From contig JAJPIA010000141.1 of NCBI GenBank assembly GCA_021324975.1, positions 1 through 64,000 on the forward strand: a stretch of DNA of 64,000 bases. The letters are read 5' to 3'. The notes under the pieces were generated by a model. That model saw only the letters and a list, made by a program, of their open reading frames with translations. It was not told the origin of the DNA and did no database searches. This stretch comes from Bacillota bacterium (lineage in GTDB: Bacteria > Sysuimicrobiota > Sysuimicrobiia > Sysuimicrobiales > Segetimicrobiaceae). Position 1 is the first letter of the stretch. Every line of letters starts with the position of its first letter. Shown here piece after piece: positions 40,621-50,360 of this stretch. Position numbers and translations under genes: made by a program.

Positions 40621-41378
40621 GCGGGGTCCTGGTCATCGCCCGCAAAGAACTGAAGCAGCTGTTCACCTCCCCGATCGCCTACGTCGCGCTGGCCATGTTT
40701 TTCCTGATCACGGGGTTCCTGTTTTTCTCCCTCATCGGAGTGTACACGTCGCAGGTGCTGCAGCTCCAGGGCCCGCCGCCCTCGGACTTCGATCCCACGC
40801 GGATCATCTTCTCGCCGCTGTTCCAGGACGTGAGCTTCGTGCTGATCCTGCTCGTGCCGATCCTCACCATGCGGCTCGTCTCGGAGGAGGACCGCGCGCG
40901 CACCATGGAGCTGCTCGCGACGTCCCCCCTGACGAGCACCGCGATCGTCGTGGGGAAGTACGTGGCGAGCCTCGTGTTGTTCGCGGTGCTGCTGGCGATC
41001 AGCGCCTACATGCCGCTCTCGCTCGCCGTCATGGGCCGCCTGGACTGGGGCCTGCTCGCCGCATCGTACCTCGGCCTGTTGCTGCTCGGCGGGGCGTTCC
41101 TCGCCGTCGGCCTGTTCGCGTCCACGCTCAACGAGAACCAGATCGTGTCCGCGGCGATCGGGTTCGCGCTGCTGCTGCTGTTCTGGGTGCTCGGGTTCGC
41201 CCAGCAGGCGTCGGGATCCGCGGTGCAGCAGGTCCTGTCGTCGTTGTCGTTCTCGACGCACTTCTCCAGCCTCGCCAGCGGCGTGGTGGACACACAGGAC
41301 ATCGTGTTCTTCCTCAGCCTGGCCGGCTTCTTCGTGTTCCTGGGCGTGCTCGCGCTCGAGTCCCGCAAGTGGAGGTAG
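40617..41378 (+). CDS. ABC-2 exporter permease (GldF-like)
   Basis: A 253-residue inner-membrane protein with about six helices, for example PIAYVALAMFFLITGFLFFS and FVLILLVPILTMRLVSEEDR. The LTMRLVSEEDRARTMELLAT loop, with its E-E-R and T-ELL, is characteristic of GldF/NosY-type permeases. It overlaps the ATPase gene by 4 bases and is followed 4 bases later by the GldG-like gene. Confidence 0.9.
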   Translation: MSGVLVIARKELKQLFTSPIAYVALAMFFLITGFLFFSLIGVYTSQVLQLQGPPPSDFDPTRIIFSPLFQDVSFVLILLVPILTMRLVSEEDRARTMELLATSPLTSTAIVVGKYVASLVLFAVLLAISAYMPLSLAVMGRLDWGLLAASYLGLLLLGGAFLAVGLFASTLNENQIVSAAIGFALLLLFWVLGFAQQASGSAVQQVLSSLSFSTHFSSLASGVVDTQDIVFFLSLAGFFVFLGVLALESRKWR

Positions 41379-41382
41379 CCTG

Positions 41383-42774
41383 ATGAAGCGCCGGAACGCC
41401 CTGCTCACGACCAATGCCCTCGTCTCCGCGGCGCTCGTCGCCGCCCTCCTCGTGGGCCTCAACTACCTGGTGACCGAGCACCACGTGCGGTGGGACCTCA
41501 CCGCCACCCGCGAGCACTCGCTGTCGCCGCAGACGATCAAGGTGCTGCGGACGTTACCGGGCCCGATCCAAGCCGTCGCGTTCCCCGGGTCGGATTCGAC
41601 GCAGACGTACCGGCAGTTGCTCGCGACGTACCAGTATTACAGCAAGGACTTTCAATACCGGATCGTCGATCCGGACCGCGACCCCGCGCAGGCGCAGAAG
41701 TTCAAGGTGACGTCGTACGGGCAGATCGTGCTCCAGCACGGCGCGGCGTCCTACACCGTCGACGACGGGTCCGAGGAGGCGCTGACGAACGGCATCCTCC
41801 ACGTGCTGGCCACGTCGAAGAAGACGGTGTACGTGCTGCAGGGCGAGGGCGAGCCCGGGCTCGACGACTTTACGCGGAACGGGATGGGGTCCGCCAAGCA
41901 GGCGCTGACGAACAAGGGCTTCGATGTCAAGGCCCTCGCGCTGATCCAGACGGGGCAGATCCCGGCGGACGCGGCCGCGGTCATCGTCCCCGCGCCGAGC
42001 ACCGACCTGCTGCCGCAGGAGACGGCGGCGCTCACCCGCTACTACGAGGGCGGCGGCAAGTTGCTGCTGATGGTGGACCCGCAGACGCCGGCGGGCGTGC
42101 GCGCGTGGCTCGCCACGGCGTTTCACGTCGGGGCGCCGGGTGGGGTCGTGATCGACCCGGTGTCGCGGCTGCTGGGCGGCGACGTTCGGGTGCCGATCGC
42201 CACCCAGTATCCACCGAGCGACATTACCCAGAACTTCTCGCTGGCGACCGCGTTTCCGCTGGCGACGCCGCTTGTGCCGAACGTCAAAACGCCCGGGGTG
42301 ACCGTGACCCCGATGGTGAAGAGCTCGGACGCCAGCTACGTCAAGGTGAACACCGCGACCGAAGACCTCCGGTTCCAGCGGGGCACGGACGTCAAGGGCC
42401 CCGCCGTCCTCGCGGTGGAAGTTGCGCCGAACCCGTCCTCAGGTTCCTCCACGGCTCCCGCCCCCGGCAGGGGGGCGTCCCCCAACAAGGGCGCGCCGGC
42501 GCCAAAGGGGTCCGCGGCAATCTTCGGCAACAGCGCGTTCATTCGCAACACCTACATCGGCCTCGTCGGCAACCGCGATCTGTTCACGAGCGCCGTGGCC
42601 TGGCTGACGCAGTCCGGCGATCTCGTGAGCATCGCGCCGCGCGCCACCCCGTTCGATCCGTTCCTGATCACCGGGGCGCAGGGGCGCTACCTGTTCGTGG
42701 GCAGCGTGATCGCCCTGCCGCTGCTGCTCCTCGTCGCCGGCGGCTCGATCTACCTGCAGAGGCGCGCGCTGTGA
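41383..42774 (+). CDS. GldG-like ABC-associated extracytoplasmic protein
   Basis: A 463-residue protein with one helix at each end (ALVSAALVAALLVGLNYLVT and VGSVIALPLLLLVAGGSIYL) and a large outer domain. WDLTATREHSLSPQTIKVLR and YRQLLATYQYYSKDFQYRIV are the usual GldG start, and ETAALTRYYEGGGKLLLMVD is the conserved middle ('l..yl..GG.ll...dp'). An Ala/Pro/Gly linker near 350-370 is low complexity. It probably works as the periplasm-facing part of the exporter. Confidence 0.85.
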   Translation: MKRRNALLTTNALVSAALVAALLVGLNYLVTEHHVRWDLTATREHSLSPQTIKVLRTLPGPIQAVAFPGSDSTQTYRQLLATYQYYSKDFQYRIVDPDRDPAQAQKFKVTSYGQIVLQHGAASYTVDDGSEEALTNGILHVLATSKKTVYVLQGEGEPGLDDFTRNGMGSAKQALTNKGFDVKALALIQTGQIPADAAAVIVPAPSTDLLPQETAALTRYYEGGGKLLLMVDPQTPAGVRAWLATAFHVGAPGGVVIDPVSRLLGGDVRVPIATQYPPSDITQNFSLATAFPLATPLVPNVKTPGVTVTPMVKSSDASYVKVNTATEDLRFQRGTDVKGPAVLAVEVAPNPSSGSSTAPAPGRGASPNKGAPAPKGSAAIFGNSAFIRNTYIGLVGNRDLFTSAVAWLTQSGDLVSIAPRATPFDPFLITGAQGRYLFVGSVIALPLLLLVAGGSIYLQRRAL

Positions 42775-44150
42775 ACCCGCGCGTCACGATCGTTCTCGCC
42801 GTTCTCGTCGCCGCGGTCGCGGGGTACATTTTCGCCGTCGACCGGCCTCAGGCGCAGCGCGCCGAGGAAGCGAAGCACCTCGTGCAGCTGCAGAAAGCCG
42901 ACATCACCGGGGTGTCGCTGACATCGTCCAAGGGGACGGTGGATCTCCAGCGGACCGACGCGACGCACTGGCAGATCACCCGCCCGTTCGACGCGCCGGC
43001 CGCGTCGTTCGCCGTGGGCGATCTCCTGGACGCGGTCACGGGCATCGTGCCCCAGCGCACGCTCGCCGGCGCGGGGGATGATGCTAAGGCGTACGGCTTC
43101 AACGCGCCGAGCCTGACGCTCGCGCTGCGCGCGTCCGGCGGCCGGTCCGTCACGGTCGTCTTCGGCAAGGCCGATCCGGTCGGCTCTGCCATGTACGCCC
43201 GCCTCGCATCGGGCCAGACCGTCTACCTCGTCGACTCATCGCTCAAGGATTCGCTCTCCAAGACGGGCGCCGATCTGCGCCAGAAGACGCTCGCCGACTT
43301 TGCGAACGCGGACGTGCAGCAGGTCCGAATCACCGCGCCAGACCGCACGCTGGTCGTCGACCGGACGGGTCCCGATCGCTGGCGCATCGAGGGGGCGCCG
43401 GCGCCGCATGCGCGGCCAGCGTGGCCGGCGGACGACTTCAAGGTGACCGATATGTTCTTCCCGTTGACGACGTCCGAGGCCAAGCGCTTCCACGACGGGG
43501 TCACGGATCTCGCGCTGTACGGCCTGGACCACCCGGCGGTGACGATGGATCTCACGATGAAAGGCCGCACGGAGCCGCTGCGGATCATCGCGGCGCAACG
43601 CGGCAAGGTCGCCTACGGGATGGTCGCGGGCGCGCACACCGTGCTGGAGCTGGACCCGTCCATCGTGGGGAAGCTCACGCCGACGCCGATCGCGCTCGTG
43701 AGCACGCGCATCCTGCCCTATGACCCGCAGAATCTCGTCGCGTTCACGTGGCGGCGAAACGGGCAAACGCTCCAGGTGCGCCGCCAGGGGCCGGGGTTCA
43801 CCGGCAGCCATCTGAGCGATCAGGACGTGTCGGACATGTTCTCGGCGATGAACCTGCTGGACGCCGACAAAGTCCAGGAGCTGGGGGCGGCGCCGGGGGG
43901 CGCGCCCGCGTTCGAGATCCAGACGGACGGCGGCGAGGGTGCCCGGTACGTCGTGCAGTTCTACACGCAGCCCCGGGGCGGCTGGCTCGTCACCGACCGC
44001 GCGCTCGGGCTGCAATACGTCCTGGCGTCGAACGCGCTCGACGCGCTGCCGAAGTCCATCAAGGGGTTCTTGGGCGTGCCGGCCCCGGCCGCGCCCGCTC
44101 CCACGGGCCGGACGCCGAAGCCGAAGCCCGCGGCGCCTCACAAACCCTAG
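42771..44150 (+). CDS. DUF4340-domain membrane-anchored protein
   Basis: A 459-residue protein; GTG 42771 overlaps the GldG-like stop. TIVLAVLVAAVAGYIFAVDR is the single N-terminal anchor. Repeated units of the type VDLQRTDATHWQITRPFDAP, LVVDRTGPDRWRIEGAPAPH and DALPKSIKGFLGVPA match DUF4340, which nearly always follows GldG-like genes. The end is Pro/Lys-rich. It probably forms part of the exporter complex; biochemical role is not known. Confidence 0.8.
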   Translation: MNPRVTIVLAVLVAAVAGYIFAVDRPQAQRAEEAKHLVQLQKADITGVSLTSSKGTVDLQRTDATHWQITRPFDAPAASFAVGDLLDAVTGIVPQRTLAGAGDDAKAYGFNAPSLTLALRASGGRSVTVVFGKADPVGSAMYARLASGQTVYLVDSSLKDSLSKTGADLRQKTLADFANADVQQVRITAPDRTLVVDRTGPDRWRIEGAPAPHARPAWPADDFKVTDMFFPLTTSEAKRFHDGVTDLALYGLDHPAVTMDLTMKGRTEPLRIIAAQRGKVAYGMVAGAHTVLELDPSIVGKLTPTPIALVSTRILPYDPQNLVAFTWRRNGQTLQVRRQGPGFTGSHLSDQDVSDMFSAMNLLDADKVQELGAAPGGAPAFEIQTDGGEGARYVVQFYTQPRGGWLVTDRALGLQYVLASNALDALPKSIKGFLGVPAPAAPAPTGRTPKPKPAAPHKP

Positions 44151-44282
44151 TGCGCCAGCGCATTACTTCGGCCCCTCGTCGCAGGTACGACACGAGGCAC
44201 TAGGCGGTCCGGCAGGGTCGCGCGCGCCGATCGACGAAACGTATGCGGCGTCCTGAACGTCGCACCCACGGACGGACCCTGC

Positions 44283-46568
44283 ATGCCGCACCGCCCGAAC
44301 GCACGTCGCGCCATCGGATGGTGTCTGGTGGCGCTTGTCTCGCTTGCGCTCGCCGCCCCGATCGTCTCCGCCGTCCCGTCGCCGAATGTGTGGCCCGCGG
44401 TGCTCGCGGCCGACACCCTCGACCTGCCCGTCGCGACCGGCATTCAGTATCACCGGGCGACGCTCGCGACCGCGGACGGGCCGCTCGTCGTGCATCAGAT
44501 GCAGGTGGACCTAGGGAACCCCACGATCCGGCTCGGCGTCGGGCTCGCCCGCGATCGGCTGATGAGCGACGACGAGCCCGTGTCCTCCATGGTGCTGCGC
44601 ACGGGCGCGATCGCGGGCGTCAACGCCGACTACTTCGATATTCACCAGTCCGGGATACCGCTCAACATCGTCGTGCAGCACGGCCAGCTGCTGCGCAGTC
44701 CATGGCGCTGGGTGGCGTTCGTCGTCGGCAAGGACGGCGCGGCGCGCATCATCCGGTACCGCTGGATCGGCAGCATCACGGTGCCGGAGACCGGCGAGAC
44801 GCGGGCGCTCGACGGGTTCAACACCGGGTTGATCCCGAACGGCATCGTGCTCATGTCGAACACCCGCGGGTACGGGGCGCCGCCGCCCGATCCCGGGACG
44901 CGCCAGATGGTCGTGGAACTGACGGCGCCCGACGAAACCGGGCACGCGTTCGTCAAGCAGTTGTGGCCGCAGCAGGCGTTCTACGTGCCGTTTCCCAACA
45001 ACGACGTCATCCTGGTCGGCCTCGGAACCGGAGCGGACTGGCTCGGACGGCTCACGGCCGGCACCCCGGTGCAGCTCAATCTGACGACCGATCCGGATTG
45101 GCACGACGCTCAGATGGCGATCGGCGGGGGGCCGATCCTCGTGCAGAACAGCCAGATCGTCGACGATCCGGACGCGCCGTCGCCCAAGGAGCGGGACTAC
45201 CGCTACCCGGTGATCGCGGTCGGCATCGGCCGCGATGCGCACACCCTCACGTTCGTCGAGGTGGACGGCCGGCAGCCGGCCCTCAGCATCGGGCTGACGC
45301 GCCCCCAACTGGCGCAGTACATGCTGCGGCTCGGCGCGGCCCAGGCCATGGCGTTCGACAGCGGTGGCTCAGCGACCATGGTCGTGCACCTGCCCGGAGC
45401 GCCCGCGCCGGCCGTGGTGAACTCTCCGTCGGACGGCCAGGAACGCCCCGTGGGGGACGCGATCCTCGTGTACAGCTCGGCCGTGCCCGGCCCGCCCGCG
45501 CGCGTCCTCGTCAACGGCGGGCACCCGCTGGAGCTGTTCGCGGGCGCGAGCGCGACGCTGCCGCTGATCGGCGTGGACGCTCAAGGTAATCCCGTGGCGC
45601 TCGGCGCGCCGGTCTCGACCACCGTATCGCCGCCTACCCTCGTCACGGTCGCCGCCGCGGCGACCGCGGTGTCGGCGCGCGCGCCGGCGTCCGGCGACTC
45701 CCAGGCCCAGGCCGCTCCGCCGGCGGGACCCGCGCCGTCCCTCAGCGTCACCGCCGGCCCGTCCGCGGGAAGCGGGACGCTCGAGGTGCAGAGCGGGGAC
45801 GCGAGCGGATCGATCCCGGTCTCGGTCGTTACGCAGCTGAGCCGGCTCGTCGTCAGCCCGGCGTCGGTGGCGGTGGCGCCGGGCGCGGGCGCGCAATTCA
45901 CGGTGAGCGCCCAGGATGCCGAGGGCCGGACCGTCGGCCTGTCCGGCGCGCCGGTGGCGTGGAGCGTGACGCCGAGCATTCTCGGCGCGATCACACCGGG
46001 CGGCGCGTTCGTGGCCGGTGATGCATTCGGTGCGGGCAGCGTCACGGTGCGGGCTGGCGGCGCGGTCGGGCACGCGCAGGTCGCGATCGGCAGCACCGCC
46101 CGGTACCTGAGCGCCTTCGATCGTGGCGCGTGGTCGTTTCGCGGGTATCCCGCGACGGTCTCGGGATCGGTCGGGCTCGTGAGGGATCCGCAGCACGACG
46201 GTCACCCCTCGGCGCGGCTGGCCTTTGCGCTCGACGGCGCCGGTACGCGCGCCGCATATCTCATCACGCAACTGCCGTTGCCGGGCGCGCCCACCGGCAT
46301 CAGCGTTTGGGTGTACGGCGACGGAAGCGGCGTCTGGCTGCGCGGCGCGTACGACCAAGCGAACGGCGATCGTGGGACGGTCACCCTGGCGCGCCGTGTG
46401 GATTGGACCGGCTGGCGCTCGATCACCGTCCAGCTGCCCCCGGGTTTGGCGCTACCGATCAACTGGGCGACCTTCTATGTGGTGGAGACGGATCCGTCGA
46501 GGACGCCGCACGGGGTGATCTACCTGAGCGACCTGCGGGCGATCTACCCGGCGGGCGGCGCCAAGTAG
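44283..46568 (+). CDS. Secreted phosphodiester glycosidase-family protein with Ig-like domains
   Basis: A 761-residue secreted protein. A signal peptide (RAIGWCLVALVSLALAAPIV) is followed by the phosphodiester glycosidase (NAGPA) domain, about 30-400: VSSMVLRTGAIAGVNADYFD, NPTIRLGVGLARDRL, IAVGIGRDAHTLTFVEVDGR and QAMAFDSGGSATMVVHLPG, the last being the typical end. The second half has Ig-like repeats (VSVVTQLSRLVVSPASVAVA) and a C-terminal lectin-like sandwich. It probably works on exopolysaccharide or wall polymers outside the cell. Confidence 0.8.
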   Translation: MPHRPNARRAIGWCLVALVSLALAAPIVSAVPSPNVWPAVLAADTLDLPVATGIQYHRATLATADGPLVVHQMQVDLGNPTIRLGVGLARDRLMSDDEPVSSMVLRTGAIAGVNADYFDIHQSGIPLNIVVQHGQLLRSPWRWVAFVVGKDGAARIIRYRWIGSITVPETGETRALDGFNTGLIPNGIVLMSNTRGYGAPPPDPGTRQMVVELTAPDETGHAFVKQLWPQQAFYVPFPNNDVILVGLGTGADWLGRLTAGTPVQLNLTTDPDWHDAQMAIGGGPILVQNSQIVDDPDAPSPKERDYRYPVIAVGIGRDAHTLTFVEVDGRQPALSIGLTRPQLAQYMLRLGAAQAMAFDSGGSATMVVHLPGAPAPAVVNSPSDGQERPVGDAILVYSSAVPGPPARVLVNGGHPLELFAGASATLPLIGVDAQGNPVALGAPVSTTVSPPTLVTVAAAATAVSARAPASGDSQAQAAPPAGPAPSLSVTAGPSAGSGTLEVQSGDASGSIPVSVVTQLSRLVVSPASVAVAPGAGAQFTVSAQDAEGRTVGLSGAPVAWSVTPSILGAITPGGAFVAGDAFGAGSVTVRAGGAVGHAQVAIGSTARYLSAFDRGAWSFRGYPATVSGSVGLVRDPQHDGHPSARLAFALDGAGTRAAYLITQLPLPGAPTGISVWVYGDGSGVWLRGAYDQANGDRGTVTLARRVDWTGWRSITVQLPPGLALPINWATFYVVETDPSRTPHGVIYLSDLRAIYPAGGAK

Positions 46569-46652
46569 TGCACCATTGACACGAGGCAGTAGCGGCGCGG
46601 CGCAGGGGACGCCTCGCCGGACGTCGAACACACGCGCGTTCCGGGACGCCTC

Positions 46653-48803
46653 ATGATCTACGCCGTGCGATCCCTCTTAAGCCTCGTGCTCATCGTCGGG
46701 CTGCTCGTCAGCACCGCGGGGCCCGTGCTGCCTCAATCACCGCCCACGCTCGCCGACGCGGTCGCGGCCTACGCCCGCGGCGACATGCCCGGAGCCAGGA
46801 TGATGTTGACCGCGCTGGCCCAGGACACCACCGCCGACGGCGGACGGGCTTCGTACCTGCTCGGCGTCACGGAGCTGGCCGCGCGGCACTACGCCCCGGC
46901 CGCGCAGCTGTTTGTCCGCGCCGAGCAGGCAGTTCCCGTGCTCGGCGACTACGCTGTCTACAACGGCGCGGTCGCCGCGTTCAAGATGGGACAGTACGCC
47001 GCCGCCGCGCAGGGATTCCAGGACCTCCTGCAGCGATTCCCCGATAGCACGCTCCGGAAATCCGCGGCGTTTCAGCGCGCGGAAAGCCTGCGCGACCTCG
47101 GCGCACCGGACGCGCCTGACGCGTACCATGCATACTTGGAGATCGCCGGCGACGATCCCCATGCCGCGCAGGCATGGTACGAGATGGCCGGCGCGCTGGA
47201 GCGTCAGAATCGATGGGGAGACGCGGCGCAGGCCTACCGCCGGGTCCTCTGGGTATTTCCGGCGACGCCCTACGCCCAACCGGCCGCGCAACGCCTCCGC
47301 GCGCTGGCGGCCGTGCATCCGTTGCCGCCGGATGCCACGCCGCCGGCGGCCGTGTACGAGCGGGGCGCGGAGGACTTCGCGGCGGGCCAATACGCGGCCG
47401 CGCGCGCCGAGCTCACGCACGTGCTCCAGATGCCGGGCGGCTGGGTCGTGGCCGATCAAGCATTGTACAGGCTCGGCGTAATCGCCTACCGCAGCGGGCG
47501 GCTCAGCGACGCCGCGGCGCTGTTCCGGCGGGACGTGGCGCTCGCGCAGACCCATGCCGACGACGCCTCCTATTATCTCGTGCGCATCGCCGTGGCCCGC
47601 GGGGCCGAGGCTACCGCCGTGGCCCTTGCGCGCACGCTGGCCCAGTCGTTCCCGCGGTCGTCGCTGGCTCCGCGCGGCCTGTACACGGTGGCCGCGTTCC
47701 GCGAAACTCGGGGCGCCGTTGAGGCGGCGGCCGCGCTCTTCAACGAGGCGGCGGCCGGCTTCCCCGGGACCTACTGGGGCGACCGCGCCGGCTGGGAGGC
47801 CGGCTGGATTCGTTACCGCATGCACGCGTGGCAGGACGCGCTCGCGGCGTGGCGGCGGCTCGCCGGAGTCGCGGATGATGCGGACATGGCCGCCGCGGGA
47901 TCGTACTGGGCGGCGCGGGCTGCCGCCGCGGTCGGCGACGGCGCGGGCGCCCAGAACGGCTACCTCGTCACGGCCGCGAAGTATCCGGAGACGTTCTACG
48001 GCCAGCTCGCGGCGGCGCGGACGGGCGTCCCGATGCGCCTTGCGGTCGCGCAGCCGATGCCGGATCCGCCCGCCGGCGAGATCGCCTCGCTCGATCGCTT
48101 CCGGGAACTGGACACGCTGGCGCAGACGGCCGACGCGACCCGAGAGCTCGAGGCCGCGGCCGCCACCGCGCCGGCCCAAGATCGCGCCGCCGTGACGCTG
48201 CTGCTCGGTCAATACTACGAGCGGCAGCAGCAGGTCGCGCGCGGGATTCTCGAAGCCGAACAGGCGCGGACGCTCAGCGGCGGCGGACCCGGGACCGAGC
48301 CGCTGGCCGTCTGGGAAGCGCTCTATCCCCGCCCGGCGTGGTCCACGATCTCGCAGGCCGCGGGGCGGGCGGGGGTCGATCCATATCTCGTGGCCGCGGT
48401 GGTGCGCGAGGAGAGCCGCTTTGACCCGGCGGCCGTCTCGCCGGCCGGCGCCTACGGGCTCATGCAGCTGATGCCGGGCACGGCCAAGAGCGTCGCTCGG
48501 AGCGCCGGCGTCGCGCCGCCAGACCTACGCGCGTTGACCGATTCGCGCACCAACGTGCAATTGGGCACGACGGTGCTCGCCGAGCTGCTCCGGCAATTTG
48601 GGCGACCGGACCTGGCGCTCGCCGCCTACAATGCGGGGCCCGGCGCCGTGCGGCGCTGGCAGTCCCAGTACGACTGGAGCGATCCCGCGGCGTTCGACGA
48701 GTCGATCCCCTACGACGAGACGCGGGGCTACGTCAAGACCGTACTGCGCTCCGCCGCGATCTACCGCTGGCTCTACCGGGACGGGCATCCCTCGCCGCAG
48801 TAA
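46653..48803 (+). CDS. Soluble lytic murein transglycosylase (Slt type)
   Basis: A 716-residue periplasmic protein. A signal peptide (SLVLIVGLLVSTAGPVLPQS) is followed by a long run of TPR-like helices, the ring of Slt70. The catalytic domain (about 560-700) has VDPYLVAAVVREESRFDPAA with the catalytic Glu in REES, AGAYGLMQLMPGTAKSVARS, and LALAAYNAGPGAVRRWQ. It cleaves peptidoglycan to anhydro-muropeptides. It stands alone, downstream of the glycosidase by 84 bases. Confidence 0.9.
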   Translation: MIYAVRSLLSLVLIVGLLVSTAGPVLPQSPPTLADAVAAYARGDMPGARMMLTALAQDTTADGGRASYLLGVTELAARHYAPAAQLFVRAEQAVPVLGDYAVYNGAVAAFKMGQYAAAAQGFQDLLQRFPDSTLRKSAAFQRAESLRDLGAPDAPDAYHAYLEIAGDDPHAAQAWYEMAGALERQNRWGDAAQAYRRVLWVFPATPYAQPAAQRLRALAAVHPLPPDATPPAAVYERGAEDFAAGQYAAARAELTHVLQMPGGWVVADQALYRLGVIAYRSGRLSDAAALFRRDVALAQTHADDASYYLVRIAVARGAEATAVALARTLAQSFPRSSLAPRGLYTVAAFRETRGAVEAAAALFNEAAAGFPGTYWGDRAGWEAGWIRYRMHAWQDALAAWRRLAGVADDADMAAAGSYWAARAAAAVGDGAGAQNGYLVTAAKYPETFYGQLAAARTGVPMRLAVAQPMPDPPAGEIASLDRFRELDTLAQTADATRELEAAAATAPAQDRAAVTLLLGQYYERQQQVARGILEAEQARTLSGGGPGTEPLAVWEALYPRPAWSTISQAAGRAGVDPYLVAAVVREESRFDPAAVSPAGAYGLMQLMPGTAKSVARSAGVAPPDLRALTDSRTNVQLGTTVLAELLRQFGRPDLALAAYNAGPGAVRRWQSQYDWSDPAAFDESIPYDETRGYVKTVLRSAAIYRWLYRDGHPSPQ

Positions 48804-49060
48804 CGCCGCCCATTCCTGCCGTAAACCTAGCGCAAGGGTTATCCAAACTTCCCGAGAACTTCTCTGGACCGCATCGTGGTCGCGCGGGCCCGCGATGGTC
48901 ATGACCGCGCGGAATCGATCGGGGGAGCATACGATTGCAGGAGCCGGGGGAATCATCCTCTCGGCGTATGCTGCCGAGTGCCGGGCTCATGCTATTGATC
49001 GAGATGTCATAGTCTACGCCGACGCAGACGCCGGGCAATCCGCGCCAAAGGACGAGCGCC

Positions 49061-50350
49061 ATGACCGCAGCACACGCACGCGCAGCACTCATCGCCGTTG
49101 CAATCGCCGCCGGGATCGCCGCGGGTAGCGGCGCGGCGTTCGACCCGCCGGCCGCGCAGGGCGCGGCCGGTTGGACTCGCGTGAGCATCGCGGGCATGCT
49201 CGTGTCGGTCGATGCGGGGCACCAGATGCTTACGTTGGAGACCGCGCGCGGCCGGCTCCGGGTGCGCACCACCGGGTTCACGGCGTTGATGCTGGCGACG
49301 ACGCACGATGCTCCGGTCCGTCTCCCGGTGCCGTCGGTCGTGGAGGGCGTCCGGTTGTCGGACGGCTCCGTGATCGCCGGCGTCGTGATCTTGGGCGGCG
49401 TCGGATCGGCACACGAGGGCGGCCGCCTGTCGGCGGTTCCCATCGGCACCTGGCTTGGCCGGTTCGGGCCGAGCGGCGGCACCATCCAGCAGACGGCCGC
49501 CGCGTCATCGCAGGGTGAAGACGGGACGCCGGCCGCGGTTCACCCCGGCGTGGATCCACCGGTAAGGGATTTTTCGTCTCCGATCGGCGCGGGTGGCAGC
49601 GGCGGCGCGGGCGGCCCCGGCGGAAGCCGGAACTCGATGGACGGGCTTGGCAACGGCGGCAAGGGCGGCAACGGCGGCGACGGCGGCGCCCCATTCGGGC
49701 AGTTCAACGGGGGAAACGGGGGTGCCGGTGGTGCCGGGGGTGCCGGCGGCAGCGATAACGGCGGCAACGGCGGCCGAGGCGGTAACGGAGGGGACGGCGG
49801 CGCGGCGGGAGCCAGGATCGACGGCGGCAACGGCGGCGACGGCGGCCAGGGCGGCAGCGGCGGTAACGGTGCGGTCGGGCCGAGCGGCGGCAACGGTGGG
49901 CGCGGCGGCAGCGGTGGCAACGGAGGCTCGTGCGATGGGGCAGGATGTTCGGCCGGCAACGGCGGTAAGGGTGGCAATGGCGGCAACGGCGGCATGGGCG
50001 CCGCGGGCGGTGCCAACGGCGGCGGAGGAGCCGGCGGGAACGGCGGCAACGGTGGAGGATGCGTCGGCGACGGATGCTCGGCCGGCAACGGCGGAAACGG
50101 CGGGCTCGGCGGCAGTGCGGGAATGTCGACGGGTAGCCGCAGCGGTCGGGATGGACAAAATGGCCAGAACGGTCAAAACGGAGGGCCGGGGTTGGGCGGC
50201 AACGGCGGGAACGGCGGGAACGGAGGAAACGGTGGCAGCGTCTCCTCGAACGGCGGCGGCGTGGGTGGCACGTCGGGGCCAGACGGCGTGGGCGGCAGGG
50301 GCGGCGGCTGCGCCGGCAACGGTTGCTCGCCGGGCCGCGACGGCCACTGA
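49061..50350 (+). CDS. Secreted glycine-rich repeat protein (PGRS-like)
   Basis: A 429-residue protein. [20 protein letters not shown] looks like a signal peptide; residues 30-150 are a small beta-rich domain ([20 protein letters not shown]). From about 170 to the end the protein is nearly all GGNGGxGG units ([16 protein letters not shown] and variants), with two internal copies of [16 protein letters not shown] Cys pairs. The pattern resembles mycobacterial PE-PGRS tails, but no PE domain is present. It is likely an extracellular or surface protein. The Gly-rich tract also gives long proline-rich frames on the other strand, which are not genes. Confidence 0.75.
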   Translation: MTAAHARAALIAVAIAAGIAAGSGAAFDPPAAQGAAGWTRVSIAGMLVSVDAGHQMLTLETARGRLRVRTTGFTALMLATTHDAPVRLPVPSVVEGVRLSDGSVIAGVVILGGVGSAHEGGRLSAVPIGTWLGRFGPSGGTIQQTAAASSQGEDGTPAAVHPGVDPPVRDFSSPIGAGGSGGAGGPGGSRNSMDGLGNGGKGGNGGDGGAPFGQFNGGNGGAGGAGGAGGSDNGGNGGRGGNGGDGGAAGARIDGGNGGDGGQGGSGGNGAVGPSGGNGGRGGSGGNGGSCDGAGCSAGNGGKGGNGGNGGMGAAGGANGGGGAGGNGGNGGGCVGDGCSAGNGGNGGLGGSAGMSTGSRSGRDGQNGQNGQNGGPGLGGNGGNGGNGGNGGSVSSNGGGVGGTSGPDGVGGRGGGCAGNGCSPGRDGH

Positions 50351-50360
50351 ATCGGCGTCG

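Noticed and set aside
49540-50088. A proline-rich 182-codon minus-strand frame
   Set aside because: It is the mirror of the GGNGG repeats in the glycine-rich gene and has no independent support.
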